This document shows, one piece after another, positions 23,169 to 32,835 of a stretch of 64,000 bases of DNA. A model generated the notes under the pieces. It searched no databases and was not told where the DNA came from. It saw only the letters and a program-made list of their open reading frames with translations. The first letter of the stretch is position 1. Each line of letters begins with the position of its first letter. The stretch comes from a virus: positions 1 to 64,000 of IMG/VR virus record IMGVR_UViG_3300022223_000001. One strand, 5' to 3'. A program made the translations under genes and the position numbers.

Positions 23169-24911
23169 CTACGCCGTTGCCTGTGATGCCGTTGCCTGCG
23201 ACTTCTTCGAGGTCGTCTTACCGGCCGCGGCCTTCTTCTTCGTGGCGACTTTCTTCGCCGCGGCCATCTCCCCCTTCTTCGCCTCGGCCTTGCTGCTGGC
23301 CTTCCCGTTCTTCTTCGCCTTCGCCGCCTTGCGCTCCGCCTCGAGCGCCTTCTTGGCTGCCGCCTCGGTTTTCTTCAGGTCGACGCCGTACTCCTTGCAC
23401 AGCGCCTTAAGTTCGTCCGAGGGCTTCCCTTCGCTGCCGCCCCAATGCACCTGGGTGGGCAACAGCGCCTCGAAGACCAGGCCGCGCAGCTCGCCCTCGG
23501 TCATCTTGGCGATGTCCTTCTCCGCGTGTCCGAAAGCGTCGTTGGGCGACACATCCCCCGACCAGCCCCGGCGATCGGACATGTCGCCGCCGTAGTCGAC
23601 GTCCATGCGCGCGGCGTGTAGGGCCAGGGTGCGCCACAGCTTCGTCGTGGCCGCTCGCTTCTCGATGCGTTTCACCACCTCGCCGATGGCCAGGTCGTGC
23701 GCCTTGCGAGCGAGGTCGCGCGCGGTGATCGCCGCCGGCGCCGCTGCTTTGCCATCCGAAGCGCCGCCGTTGTCGTTGGCGGCCTGACCATCGGCGGTCT
23801 TGCCTCCGCTGCCGCCCGCGCCGGCGTTCTGCTTGCGAAAGTCGTGGCCAGCGTCGCGCAGCGCCCGGGCCAGACCCTTCGCAGTCACCAGCTCCACGAT
23901 CTTCCCGCTCGGTGCCCGAGCGAGCGTTCGCGGGTGCTTCTTGCCGAGCAGGCGCGCGTAGGTGCGGTGCTTCGGGTCCTCGATGCAGTGCGACGCCATG
24001 TCGACGTAGCCGCAGCCGACGGCGACCTGGTCGCTGCCGTAGGGAAAAATCTCTTTGAGCGCCTTCGCCGCGGTGATGACCTCCCACCCCTTCTCGCGCG
24101 CGTCGGCCTGCACGACCTTCCAGTGCGCGTCGAGCTTCGACTCGTAGCAGTTGGGCGCGGTGCACAGGTCGTCGCTGTCGACGTCGTCGAATAGCTCAGG
24201 TTGGTTGCCGGTCCGTTGCGGGCAGACCGAGCACGCGCCGGCCTTGTCGACCAGGTCGGGGTCGTCGGTCTTGAACGGCGCGTCGGCCAGCCGGAGCATG
24301 TACCGCTCGCGCACCAGCCGCGAAGCCTCGCGCGCGGTCGGCAGGTCGCCGCGAAAGTCGGGCTCCACGAGTTGCTGAACGGCCTTGTTCTGCAGCGCCT
24401 CGTCGGGGATGCGCGCCACCACGAGCGCCGAGGCCGCCGAGAGCTTGCCCCCAAGGAAGGCCTCCCGCCCGGCCTTGCTCAGCGCGCACAGCTGCAGCCG
24501 CTGGTAGATGTAGCCCGCCGGCCGGCCGACCTTCGCGGCCATGTCCGCCACGTTCACGCCACGCTCGCGCAGCCGCCGGTAGCCGTCCGCTTCGTCGAGC
24601 GGGTGCACGTCCTCGCGCTGCAGGTTTTCGACGAGCTGCGCCTCCTCGACCTCCTCGTCGGTCATCTCGGCGATGGTGACGGGTACCTCATCGAGGCCGA
24701 TGGCCGTCGCCGCGCGCAGCCGCCGCGAGCCGAGCACCACCTCGTACTGCTTCGAGGAGTCGCTCTCGAGTGGACGCAGCCGCACGAGCAGCGCCTGCAG
24801 GACGCCGTGCTTCATCATGCTGTGCTGCAGCTCGCCGTCGCGCGCCTGGTCCACGATCTTCCGTGGATTGGTGAGCGACTCGTACAGCGCTTTGGTTGGC
24901 AGTTTTTCCAT
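23169..24911 (-). CDS. ParB-like protein with Lys/Ala-rich tail
   Basis: 580 aa. ATG at 24911 with GGGAG upstream; longer in-frame extensions are Arg-rich and unlikely. ParB nuclease/CTPase-type box: LGSRRLRAA near residue 60 and ENLQREDVHPLDEADGY near 95. HTH: VADMAAKVGRPAGYIYQRLQL (about 120-145). A middle Cys group (CSVCPQRTGNQ ... CTAPNCY) recurs in phage ParB proteins. The last ~60 residues are histone-H1-like Lys/Ala repeats. It heads the block that also encodes the recombination genes, so it may bind phage DNA broadly. Confidence 0.85.
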   Translation of the reverse strand: MEKLPTKALYESLTNPRKIVDQARDGELQHSMMKHGVLQALLVRLRPLESDSSKQYEVVLGSRRLRAATAIGLDEVPVTIAEMTDEEVEEAQLVENLQREDVHPLDEADGYRRLRERGVNVADMAAKVGRPAGYIYQRLQLCALSKAGREAFLGGKLSAASALVVARIPDEALQNKAVQQLVEPDFRGDLPTAREASRLVRERYMLRLADAPFKTDDPDLVDKAGACSVCPQRTGNQPELFDDVDSDDLCTAPNCYESKLDAHWKVVQADAREKGWEVITAAKALKEIFPYGSDQVAVGCGYVDMASHCIEDPKHRTYARLLGKKHPRTLARAPSGKIVELVTAKGLARALRDAGHDFRKQNAGAGGSGGKTADGQAANDNGGASDGKAAAPAAITARDLARKAHDLAIGEVVKRIEKRAATTKLWRTLALHAARMDVDYGGDMSDRRGWSGDVSPNDAFGHAEKDIAKMTEGELRGLVFEALLPTQVHWGGSEGKPSDELKALCKEYGVDLKKTEAAAKKALEAERKAAKAKKNGKASSKAEAKKGEMAAAKKVATKKKAAAGKTTSKKSQATASQATA

Positions 24912-24928
24912 GTCTCGTTCTCCCTTTT

Positions 24929-25714
24929 CTAGGCCGCTTCGCTTTTTGTCGTGGCGCAGAACGCATCCAGCACGTCGGCTGCTGTTTCGATGTGATCGAG
25001 CACGTCGGCGAGTACGCTCTTCGCCTCGTCGGTCGACAGTTCCGCGCACTGCACGGTCCGAAGCGCGGCAGTGAAGTCGCGCAGTTTCTCTACGTCGGGC
25101 TTCAGAGCTTCGAGGCGGGCCGCCTCTTGCTTTTGGCGCTCGAGTTCTGCCAGTCGACGCGCTTCCTCGGCCTCGCGCTCACGCTCAGCGCGCTCGACGG
25201 CTTCCCGCTCTCTACGTACACGCGCGGCCTCGGCCTCCAGCGCTGCCTTCTGCTCAGCAAGCTTGCGCTGTTCTGCTTCGAGAGCTGCGCGCTCCTTCGC
25301 CAGGCGCGCCTCTTCAGCTTCGCGTTCGGCACGAAGCTTCGCCTCCTCGGCTTCACGCTCGGCACGAATACGCTCCTCAATCTCGCGTAGCCGGGCCTCT
25401 TCCTTCTCCCGCCTGATGCGGGCCCTCTCGTCGTCGACCGCTTGCTTCTTCGCCTTGAGGTCGCTTTCGATCGGCTCGATCAGCGCGACCAGCTTTTTGG
25501 CTTCGGCGTCGATCACCCGGCACAGTTCGAGCGGCTTCCGCTTCAGCTCTTTGCGCAGCGCCTCGATGCTGGTCCGAGCACCACGCCAATGAGCGATGCC
25601 CTTGCGGACCTTCTCGTAGCCTTCTGGCGTGTCAGTGGTGAGCGCCGCGTACTCGGCGCGCTTCGCCTCGATCTGTTCGGCGGTGATGTCGTACTGCACG
25701 ATTTGCGTGGCCAT
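24929..25714 (-). CDS. Coiled-coil DUF1351-like protein
   Basis: 261 aa, ATG at 25714. The first 90 residues (ITAEQIEAKRAEYAAL, EGYEKVRKGIAHWRGAR, LRKELKRKPLELCRVIDAE) match DUF1351-type phage proteins, found beside recombination functions. Then about 120 residues of almost pure E/R/A/K coiled coil, and a C-terminal helical part. Probable scaffold in the recombination complex. Confidence 0.65.
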   Translation of the reverse strand: MATQIVQYDITAEQIEAKRAEYAALTTDTPEGYEKVRKGIAHWRGARTSIEALRKELKRKPLELCRVIDAEAKKLVALIEPIESDLKAKKQAVDDERARIRREKEEARLREIEERIRAEREAEEAKLRAEREAEEARLAKERAALEAEQRKLAEQKAALEAEAARVRREREAVERAEREREAEEARRLAELERQKQEAARLEALKPDVEKLRDFTAALRTVQCAELSTDEAKSVLADVLDHIETAADVLDAFCATTKSEAA

Positions 25715-25716
25715 CG

Positions 25717-25959
25717 CTATGCCAGTCCCTTCTTCTCCGCGATCCACTGCGTCACCACGAGCTTGCCCTCGGGCTCGTTCATCTCACCCGTCTCGGCGTC
25801 GTAGTAGAGTTCGCTGTCGTCGTGTACTTGCGAGTGCGGGATCCACATCTCGCCGCGCTCACCGAGGTCGTAGAGCGCCGCCTTTGCGCTGACGCTCAGA
25901 ACCTTCACATCCTCGATCGGTACCCCCGGCTTGTCTTCGTCTCGAATCGTCCTCGGCAT
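25717..25959 (-). CDS. Small conserved phage protein
   Basis: 80 aa, ATG at 25959. VKVLSVSAKAALYDLGERGEMWIPHSQVHDDSELY followed by LVVTQWIAEKKGL matches a small family often encoded near phage recombination genes. Function unknown. It sits 2 nt each side from its neighbours. Confidence 0.6.
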   Translation of the reverse strand: MPRTIRDEDKPGVPIEDVKVLSVSAKAALYDLGERGEMWIPHSQVHDDSELYYDAETGEMNEPEGKLVVTQWIAEKKGLA

Positions 25960-25961
25960 CG

Positions 25962-27147
<1,186 letters not shown>

Positions 27148-27158
<11 letters not shown>

Positions 27159-27609
27159 GCGACCATTGCTCCCGTGATGCGATCTTCCTGACCTGCCGCG
27201 GATTGATGCCGTACCGCGCAGCGAGCTCTGCATTGGTTGCCCCCCCGACCTTTGCTTGGCGAATGTCCCTTACATCGGAGGGACGAAGCTTTGCGGCAGG
27301 GCGAGAGATCCGGCCTTTCCCACTCATGTCCCGCATGTTCTCTGCTTGAGTACCGAGGAACAGATGCCCTGGGTTGCAGCACGCCGGAACGTCGCAGTCA
27401 TGACAAACAAAGAGCCCGCCCGGGATTCGTCCGAACGTCAGCTCCCACGCCAGCCGATGAGCACGGATGAGTCCCTGGGATCGACGGCCGCGGCCGACCA
27501 AGCCGTATCCCCACGGATGTGTCGCGCCGGTCCAAAGCCAGCAGCCAGAGACCGTGTCGAATCGAAGCATGGCCCAGAAGCGCTCCGGTAGTGGTCGCAT
27601 CGCTTTCAC
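27148..27609 (-). CDS. HNH homing endonuclease inserted in recD2
   Basis: 153 aa, GTG in a GTGA overlap with the upstream RecD2 part; its stop overlaps the downstream RecD2 part by 11 nt. CWLWTGATHPWGYGLV then AHRLAWELTFGRIPGGLFVCHDCDVPACCNPGHLFLGTQAENMRDM contains the HNH centre (H-DCD...CCNP-HL). The C-terminal SDVRDIRQ...NAELAARYGINPRQVRKIAS is a DNA-binding HTH. This pairing is that of free-standing phage homing endonucleases. Almost no spare sequence remains for an intron. Confidence 0.87.
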
Positions 27610-28529
27610 GCCGCGCGCTCCTTGCCCTCGAGCAGCCGCCGCAGCGCCGCCGCACAGTCGGCCTCGGCGGTGTCGAGCTTCGACGGGTAGACCCGCCAAC
27701 CCCGGCGCACTACCTGGCCCAACTTCACCGCCTCGAGTATTTGCGGCCCGATGCTGTCGGCCGGCACCTCAAGCAGTTTCGCTGCCATGTTCACCACCGC
27801 CTTGCCCGCCAGGTAGCAGTGGCCCGCCGAGCTGGCTTCGTGCAGCGTGTGCTCGACACCGGCTCGGATGCGGCTCGGTGCATCCGGCAGCACGCCCATC
27901 TTGCGAGCTACTGCGTCCGCGCGCAGGAAGCCAAAGCCGTGCACGAAGCGCGAGAGCTGGTAGGGGTCGTCGCGCAGCTGCTCGACCACCCGGTCGAGCC
28001 TCTTCCAAGCGTTCACGCACTGGCCGACCTGGTGGTCGGTGAGCCCCCAGCCGCGTAGCTTCACCATGGCGTCGCGCTCGGCCCGATGGCGCGCGTAGGC
28101 TTCGGTGATGGCCTTGAGGCGCTTTGCGTTGATGCCATCTACCTCGAGCAGGCGCTCGGGGTGTTGCTCAATGGTCTCCCACAGCGCATCGCCGAAACGC
28201 TCCACGAGCGCCCGAGCCCGGCCCTCGCCGATGTCCGGCAAGCGCGAGGCCATCCACTTTGCCGCACCCTCGGCGCCCACCAGTTCGGCGGCCTCGCAGC
28301 GCCGAACCTTGAACTGCCGGCCGAAGCGTTGGTGGTCGGTCCAGTAACCCTCGACTGAGATGTGGTCGCCCACGTTTACGCCGAGCAGCTTGCCGACGAC
28401 GGTTACGTCGCGGTGCCTCGCTCCGGCTCGCACGCGCAGTGCACCACGGCCCCAGTGGTCGGCACCGAAGACGCGATGTGCGATCAGTTCGCCGCGCAGC
28501 GTTTCGATCTTGTGGCTGATGTCCGGCAT
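27606..28529 (-). CDS. RecD2 helicase, N-terminal OB/HhH part (split gene)
   Basis: 307 aa, ATG at 28529. N-terminal OB-type barrel (VTVVGKLLGVNVGDHISVEGYWTDHQRFGRQFKV), then tandem helix-hairpin-helix units (LPDIGEGRARALVERFG, LLEVDGINAKRLKAITEAY) and a helical region with DDPYQL. This is the RecD2 N-terminus up to the linker before Walker A. The motor is encoded after the HNH gene. The product could bind the motor non-covalently. Confidence 0.83.
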   Translation of the reverse strand: MPDISHKIETLRGELIAHRVFGADHWGRGALRVRAGARHRDVTVVGKLLGVNVGDHISVEGYWTDHQRFGRQFKVRRCEAAELVGAEGAAKWMASRLPDIGEGRARALVERFGDALWETIEQHPERLLEVDGINAKRLKAITEAYARHRAERDAMVKLRGWGLTDHQVGQCVNAWKRLDRVVEQLRDDPYQLSRFVHGFGFLRADAVARKMGVLPDAPSRIRAGVEHTLHEASSAGHCYLAGKAVVNMAAKLLEVPADSIGPQILEAVKLGQVVRRGWRVYPSKLDTAEADCAAALRRLLEGKERAA

Positions 28530-28580
28530 GGCGTGAGTCGGTGGGTGAGGGCGGGCGAGGGCGGGCGGGCGAAAGGAATC

Positions 28581-28628
28581 GGGACCAGTTCCAACGGTAG
28601 GAGGGGGTTCCGCCGCGCCGCTGGTCCC
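28581..28628. repeat. 8-bp inverted repeat in leader of the split recD2
   Basis: GGGACCAG at 28581-28588 and CTGGTCCC at 28621-28628 are perfect inverted copies with a 32-nt loop. It lies in the 161-nt gap before the RecD2 N-part start. No T run follows, so a terminator is unlikely; a translational or protein-binding hairpin is possible. Confidence 0.4.
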
Positions 28629-28690
28629 ACCCAGCGCGACGGCCTCAGCGCGCACACCCGCGGCGCGCCGAAGTCTTTAGTGCGATGGCG

Positions 28691-29596
28691 CTAGATGGTG
28701 GCGGGCTCTTCGACGAAGTCCTCGCCCTCGTCCTTGGTGAAGTCGCCCGGGTCGAAGCTGGCGTCGCCGCCGCCGTTGCCGTCGCCGGTTTCGCGGCTGA
28801 CCACCTGGTCCTCGAGGCGCTGCAGCGACTCGGCCAACATCTCAGCCGCGCTCTTCGCTGCTTCATGCATTTGGTGGATGCGTTCCTTGGGCAATACAGC
28901 CACTTTCTGCAGCACTGGCAGGGCGTAGTTCTTGTGCGTCTTGGCGTCCAAGGTGATGCGGCACTCGAAAACGAAGAGCGGGTAGTCCTTCGCCACGCCC
29001 TTTACAATGCGACGGCCGAGATGGTGCTTCTGCAAGTACAACTTGATGACGCCCTCGCTCGTCTTCTTGAAGCGGATGACGAAAGGCAGGCTCGTCTCGA
29101 ACTCGATGCCCACGACGTTGTAAACGGTGCTGCAGTCGCGGCCGCGCTTGCCCTCGTCGTTTGCGGTCCACTTCGCGTGCGGACAACCATTGCAGCTGCG
29201 CGTGGAACCGTCCTCCATCTCGCCGGTTACGCGGTCCATGCTGCGGCAGCGAACCTCGGTGCGGTTTTCGTCGTTGTTGAACTCGCTCCAAAGATTTGAC
29301 TTGTGGATGTGTAGCAACGCACAGTGAATTTCCTTCTGCGCGCGCTCGGCGATCGTGTCGAAGAAGGCATTGGGCGGCACGGGCTCGCCGTCCTCGTCAG
29401 TGCCCTTGAAGTTGAACACCTTCGCTGCAAGCTTGATTTCCTCGCTACCGATTTCATCGAGACCATCGACTTCAAACTCGAAATCTTCGCCGAGCCCCGC
29501 GAGTTCATCATTGGTCGGCAGCGCAAGCGCCGCGCTCGATCCGTTGTCGTCTTTGCTTGCGTTGCCGGCGCCGCCGGCGTTTTTCTTGGTTCCCAT
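28691..29596 (-). CDS. Phage recombination-associated protein with Cys motif
   Basis: 301 aa. Middle region ALLHIHKSNLWSEFNNDE, then VRCRSMDRVTGEMEDGS and SCNGCPHAKWT...DCSTVYNVVG, then LPFVIRFKKTSEG. A CR-S...C-x2-CP-x3-W...C...Y pattern marks a phage family commonly beside a nuclease and seemingly ssDNA-binding or annealing-related; this role is inferred. Acidic N- and C-termini (DPGDFTKDEGEDFVEEP) recall the acidic tails of SSB-like proteins. Encoded 47 nt after the Cas4/RecB-like nuclease gene. Confidence 0.55.
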   Translation of the reverse strand: MGTKKNAGGAGNASKDDNGSSAALALPTNDELAGLGEDFEFEVDGLDEIGSEEIKLAAKVFNFKGTDEDGEPVPPNAFFDTIAERAQKEIHCALLHIHKSNLWSEFNNDENRTEVRCRSMDRVTGEMEDGSTRSCNGCPHAKWTANDEGKRGRDCSTVYNVVGIEFETSLPFVIRFKKTSEGVIKLYLQKHHLGRRIVKGVAKDYPLFVFECRITLDAKTHKNYALPVLQKVAVLPKERIHQMHEAAKSAAEMLAESLQRLEDQVVSRETGDGNGGGDASFDPGDFTKDEGEDFVEEPATI

Positions 29597-29643
29597 GATT
29601 CAGTCCTCTCGGGTGTTTCGTTCGTCGTTGTCAGGGCAGGCCG

Positions 29644-30876
29644 CTACGCGACGTCGCCCAGCTCATCCAGGTCGAGGCCCTTGAGGGCCCCTTCAATCTG
29701 CTTCTTTTCCTCGCCCTTCGGCGCGTAGCCGGCGGTGAGGCACGGCGCCCTGAACGCGCAGCGCTTGCACTTCTCGCCGACCGATTCGAAGAAGCGGCCC
29801 ATGCGCACCACGCCCACGACGTTGCGCACCAGGTGCTCGAGGCGCACGACGTCCCGCGCCGTGCGCCGCATCTGCCACCACGCCGGGCCGCGCCCGTCGC
29901 CCTTTTCGCAGGTGACCTCGCCCGGCTCGGTGAGACCGAAGAACTCCATTTCCTCGGGGCGATCGACGCGCTTCTTTTGCTTCCGCGTGTACGGCAGGTA
30001 GTCGCGCATGTGGACCACGTGCATCGACGAGGGGAACTCGTGGAAGCGCCGGCCGACGCTGACCTCGCCGCCGGTGTCCACCAGCTCGCGGCCCATCGCT
30101 ACCAGCACCGCCTCCATGCCGGCGCGCTCCACTCGGAATCGACTCGAGCCCGTGATCTCGACACCATAGGGGCCCGTGGCTTTCCACCCGCCGACGCAGC
30201 CATCCTCGTCGACCACCTGCTCGATCTGCACCAGCTCGCGCGACAGGAAAATCCCGTCGTGCAGGGCGTTGGCGTAGAGCCCGCTCTCGAAGCCATGCTC
30301 GAGGTCGATGGGGTCGGGCCGCTGCTGCCCGGTCTTCCAGTCGCAGAAGGCGATGGTGTCCGGCGCTGACCGAGGCCGGTAGACGAGGTCCACGTGGCCT
30401 GCAGTCCAGTAGTCGCCGAGTGGCGCGATGAACCCGGCCTCAACCTCGACGACCTCGGCGACATGGTTGTGCAGGTCGTTGAGCAGCGCGACCGTCATCC
30501 ACACGGCGTCCTCGACTACCTTGTCCGGGCTGTCCTTCGGTCCCCATGTGAGCTCGCGGCCGCCGCCCGCGCGCACCATCTCCTGCTGAAACACATCGCG
30601 CACGGGCCCAGTCGCCACGGGCCTGCCGGCGAGCAGCGCTTCGCGCATCTCCGGGTTGTTCAGCGCACGCGCGATCGTCTCGTGCGAGGCGTTGCCGATG
30701 CAGGCCTTGCCCGACACCGTCTCACGCTCGGGGCGCTCCGTCTCCTGCATCGAGTAGCGAAACGCGCGCAGGCAGCCGAAATTGCCGGTGATCGACGAGA
30801 GCTGGCTTTTGTGGATGGGGTCGTCAAGCGTGCCCCAGCGTTGATGATTCCACTTTCCGTTGGTGTTGCTCGCCAT
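29644..30876 (-). CDS. PD-(D/E)XK nuclease, Cas4/RecB-like with Fe-S-type Cys
   Basis: 410 aa. ITGNFGCLRAFRY near the start gives the first Cys; GHVDLVYRPRSAPDTIAFCDWKTG is the D...D-W-K nuclease motif near residue 165; CKRCAFRAPC near 380 supplies the other three Cys. This four-Cys pattern is that of the iron-sulfur nucleases Cas4, AddB and RecB-like phage exonucleases. It likely resects DNA ends for phage recombination with the neighbouring gene product. Shine-Dalgarno GGAG before ATG; a terminator-like hairpin lies 30 nt upstream. Confidence 0.85.
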   Translation of the reverse strand: MASNTNGKWNHQRWGTLDDPIHKSQLSSITGNFGCLRAFRYSMQETERPERETVSGKACIGNASHETIARALNNPEMREALLAGRPVATGPVRDVFQQEMVRAGGGRELTWGPKDSPDKVVEDAVWMTVALLNDLHNHVAEVVEVEAGFIAPLGDYWTAGHVDLVYRPRSAPDTIAFCDWKTGQQRPDPIDLEHGFESGLYANALHDGIFLSRELVQIEQVVDEDGCVGGWKATGPYGVEITGSSRFRVERAGMEAVLVAMGRELVDTGGEVSVGRRFHEFPSSMHVVHMRDYLPYTRKQKKRVDRPEEMEFFGLTEPGEVTCEKGDGRGPAWWQMRRTARDVVRLEHLVRNVVGVVRMGRFFESVGEKCKRCAFRAPCLTAGYAPKGEEKKQIEGALKGLDLDELGDVA

Positions 30877-31289
30877 GTCAGTCGCTCCGTGGGTTCAAAA
30901 AATGGATGGGCCAGCCGCCCGAGCCGCGCCGAGGGACAGGGATTGACGGCGCAAGGGGGCCCAGGCGGCTGGCCCAAAGTTAGGTGCCGGTCCCCGCCGC
31001 TCCCAGAAGCGGTCCAATGCGACCAGGGCGGGGGTGTGGAGCGTTAGCCTCAGACCGGCGTTCAAGCATGTGCCCGGCTCCACCAGGGGATCGCAACTAG
31101 TGGTCTCACTGCGATCGGTGTCGATTGTTTTGGGACAGCGGGCCTCGTCAGCCAATCCACCACGACACAACGTCGTTGCTGGTCTCTCCCAGCGGTCCCT
31201 GCTTTGTCCCGACCTCCCGGTATCGGCCGCTGACAGAGGGCAATGCAGGCCCCTGCAGGAAGCGCTGCCACGCTTCGGACGCAAACCCA
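30877..31289 (-). other. 413-nt leader between early gene groups
   Basis: Contains the nested hairpin described at 30907-30976. An open frame of 131 codons (30895-31290, minus) starts in a TGATG overlap with the upstream gene, but it is Arg/Ser/Pro-rich, has weaker third-position GC than neighbours and runs through the hairpin, so I do not call it a gene with confidence. The stretch may be an untranslated leader. Confidence 0.45.
30907..30976 (-). terminator. Strong hairpin with T6 tract in early operon (terminator/attenuator)
   Basis: Perfect 13-bp inverted repeat TGGGCCAGCCGCC / GGCGGCTGGCCCA (30964-30976 and 30907-30919 in minus orientation). A second 6-bp stem GCGCCG/CGGCGC (30947-30952 and 30926-30931) is nested in the loop. 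In the leftward reading direction the stem is followed after 4 nt by TTTTTT (30902-30897). This is an intrinsic terminator pattern just upstream of the nuclease gene, where an antiterminator could act. Confidence 0.65.
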
Positions 31290-31583
31290 TCAGTGCACCC
31301 GCCCGCTGCGCGTCGACGCGCTCACCGCGCCGCCGACGGTCGCTCCGCGCACAGGCGCGTAGCCGTGTTGCTCAAGCCAGGGCGTAACCTGGTCAGACGG
31401 CAGTTCGAGTACTCCCAGGACGAGGTGCCAGCGTGCCATCTGATCCGCCGCACTTTCGAGCCCCACCACGAGCGCGACCGCGGTTGCTTGAGAAAACCGG
31501 AAGGAGTGCCCCTGCTCGAGGAGGATCGAAGCGGCGGACTTCTGCGCGCCGTCGCGGCGCTGCTGGCGCTCTTCGGGGGCCAT
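31290..31583 (-). CDS. Hypothetical early protein
   Basis: 97 aa, ATG in a TGATG overlap. Two helical segments: EERQQRRDGAQKSAASILLEQGHSF and SQATAVALVVGLESAADQMARWHLVLGVLEL, then a C-terminal part ending TRSGRVH. No family recognised. Third gene from the promoter end among the four small leftward early genes that follow 53-32 kb order here. Confidence 0.5.
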   Translation of the reverse strand: MAPEERQQRRDGAQKSAASILLEQGHSFRFSQATAVALVVGLESAADQMARWHLVLGVLELPSDQVTPWLEQHGYAPVRGATVGGAVSASTRSGRVH

Positions 31584-32035
31584 CACGCGGCCTCCGACAG
31601 CTGCTCGCCGGACCAAGCATTCAAGCCGCGAACCTCGGCCGGCACGTCCGGGTCGTCGATACCCCCATAGCCGAGCAGGTAGAGCGCGCACTCGTAGCTG
31701 CCGGCCACCACCAGCGGCTCGTAGCCGGGCGCGCCCTCGAGGACCCACACGACCCCGCGGTGCGTCTCGCACAGTTCCGGCCCGCAGGCGCTGCAGTCCG
31801 CCGGCACAGTGCCATCGCCGTCCCCGTAGCCGTCGACACAGGTTGGGCACGGCAACGAGTACTCGCGATCGCCCTCGAGGAACCACGCGACAAGGTCGCC
31901 GTCGCAGTGCGGGCACGGCTCGCGCAAGCCGCGCTCGTGAGCGTCAATGCAGGCGTGCACGGTGGCCAGCTGACCATTCCACGCGCGGAACTTGACCGAA
32001 CGCACGGGCTCGTAGATGCGGCCGAGCGCGCTCAC
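31583..32035 (-). CDS. Zinc-ribbon early protein
   Basis: 150 aa, GTG in a GTGA overlap. CPHCDGDLV...CPTCVDGYGDGDG...CSACGPELC gives three CxxC knuckles in a DnaJ-like spacing. N-terminal part VKFRAWNGQLATVHACIDAHERG and C-terminal EPLVVAGSYECALYLLGYGG are structured. Unknown; could be an RNA- or protein-binding adaptor. Confidence 0.55.
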   Translation of the reverse strand: MSALGRIYEPVRSVKFRAWNGQLATVHACIDAHERGLREPCPHCDGDLVAWFLEGDREYSLPCPTCVDGYGDGDGTVPADCSACGPELCETHRGVVWVLEGAPGYEPLVVAGSYECALYLLGYGGIDDPDVPAEVRGLNAWSGEQLSEAA

Positions 32036-32298
32036 GCGGCCCTCCGACTGCCGACGACGGCAGCGAGCTTCGGCGACAGCGCCGGCGCCGACGTGATGTT
32101 GGCGCGGGCCCAGGCCCGGAAGCCCGGCCCGCGCAGGCGAGCGATGCTTCCGCGGCCCGCACAGGCGGGACACTTGACCGCCACGATCGAACCGGCGTCG
32201 AGTTCGCCGCCGCCATCACAAGCGCGGCATTCTTCGCGGACAAGGTACTCGCGCCGGTAGCGGCGACGGGCGATGTGCTGGGTCTTGATGGAGTTCAC
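32032..32298 (-). CDS. DnaJ-type zinc-finger small protein
   Basis: 88 aa, ATG. CRACDGGGELDAGSIVAVKCPACAGRG matches the CxxCxGxG repeats of DnaJ zinc domains, preceded by a basic helix (ARRRYRREYLVREE). Small proteins of this kind are frequent in phage early regions. Overlaps neighbours by 4 nt. Confidence 0.58.
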   Translation of the reverse strand: MNSIKTQHIARRRYRREYLVREECRACDGGGELDAGSIVAVKCPACAGRGSIARLRGPGFRAWARANITSAPALSPKLAAVVGSRRAA

Positions 32299-32606
32299 GC
32301 CGCCTCCGAGGCAAGCTCAGGGTGAGGCAGCGCGACCGAAGCAGCCGGTGGCGGCTCGAGCGGCGACGTGGGGGGGGCGGCTGTGGCCGTGGGCGTGGGC
32401 GTCGAGAAGTTGCCTAGCGCGCGGCGAAGGCGACGTCGAAGGCGAGCCGCGCAGGCCTGGCAGCAGGTGCTACCGGCCGCGGCGCCGCAGCGCAGGCACA
32501 GGGCCTCGGTCGGGTGCGGCGAGGCGGGGGCCTCGGCGAGGTGGGTGGGTGGCGCGGGATGGGTGGCCCCGGTGGATGCTGACGGCGTGGATGGCGGGTG
32601 TGCCAT
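32295..32606 (-). CDS. First gene of leftward early operon, Pro-rich with CxxC
   Basis: 103 aa. The ATG at 32606 follows GACAGGAGGAACCC, the strongest Shine-Dalgarno in the region, which decides the start. Low-complexity Pro/Ser/Thr arms flank a core with CLRCGAAAGSTCCQACAARLRRRLRRAL (Cys-rich, basic). It could be an antiterminator-like RNA-binding protein in the N position, but no N-type motif is visible. Confidence 0.55.
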   Translation of the reverse strand: MAHPPSTPSASTGATHPAPPTHLAEAPASPHPTEALCLRCGAAAGSTCCQACAARLRRRLRRALGNFSTPTPTATAAPPTSPLEPPPAASVALPHPELASEAA

Positions 32607-32638
32607 GGGTTCCTCCTGTCTTCGTTGGGACGAGGAGA

Positions 32639-32667
32639 AGCATGACAAACGTAATGCACAGAGTCAA
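32639..32667 (-). promoter_or_regulatory. Putative leftward early promoter (PL-like)
   Basis: Minus strand -35 TTGACT (32667-32662), 17-nt spacer, weak -10 CATGCT (32644-32639), start expected near 32632, 26 nt before the first early ATG. The -35 is embedded in CGTATTGACT, the same 10-mer that carries the -35 of the rightward promoter near 34.24 kb. Confidence 0.5.
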
Positions 32668-32835
32668 TACGACTGTCATAAAAAAATTGTCCGCCGGCGC
32701 ATGATCCGCTCATATGAGTGCTAATTGAGCGCAGGACCCATGCAATGCGCAGATCACCCAAGGCCCTGCACACCGAGGCGGCCGGGGTCAGCCGGGCCGC
32801 GGGCGGACGGGCCGTAACTGTCTGGCGTGGCCGCG

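Noticed and set aside
30895-31290. 131-codon minus-strand ORF starting in a TGATG overlap
   Set aside because: Composition is Arg/Ser/Pro-rich, codon bias is weaker than neighbours, and it runs through the 13-bp hairpin and T6 tract. A leader is more likely.
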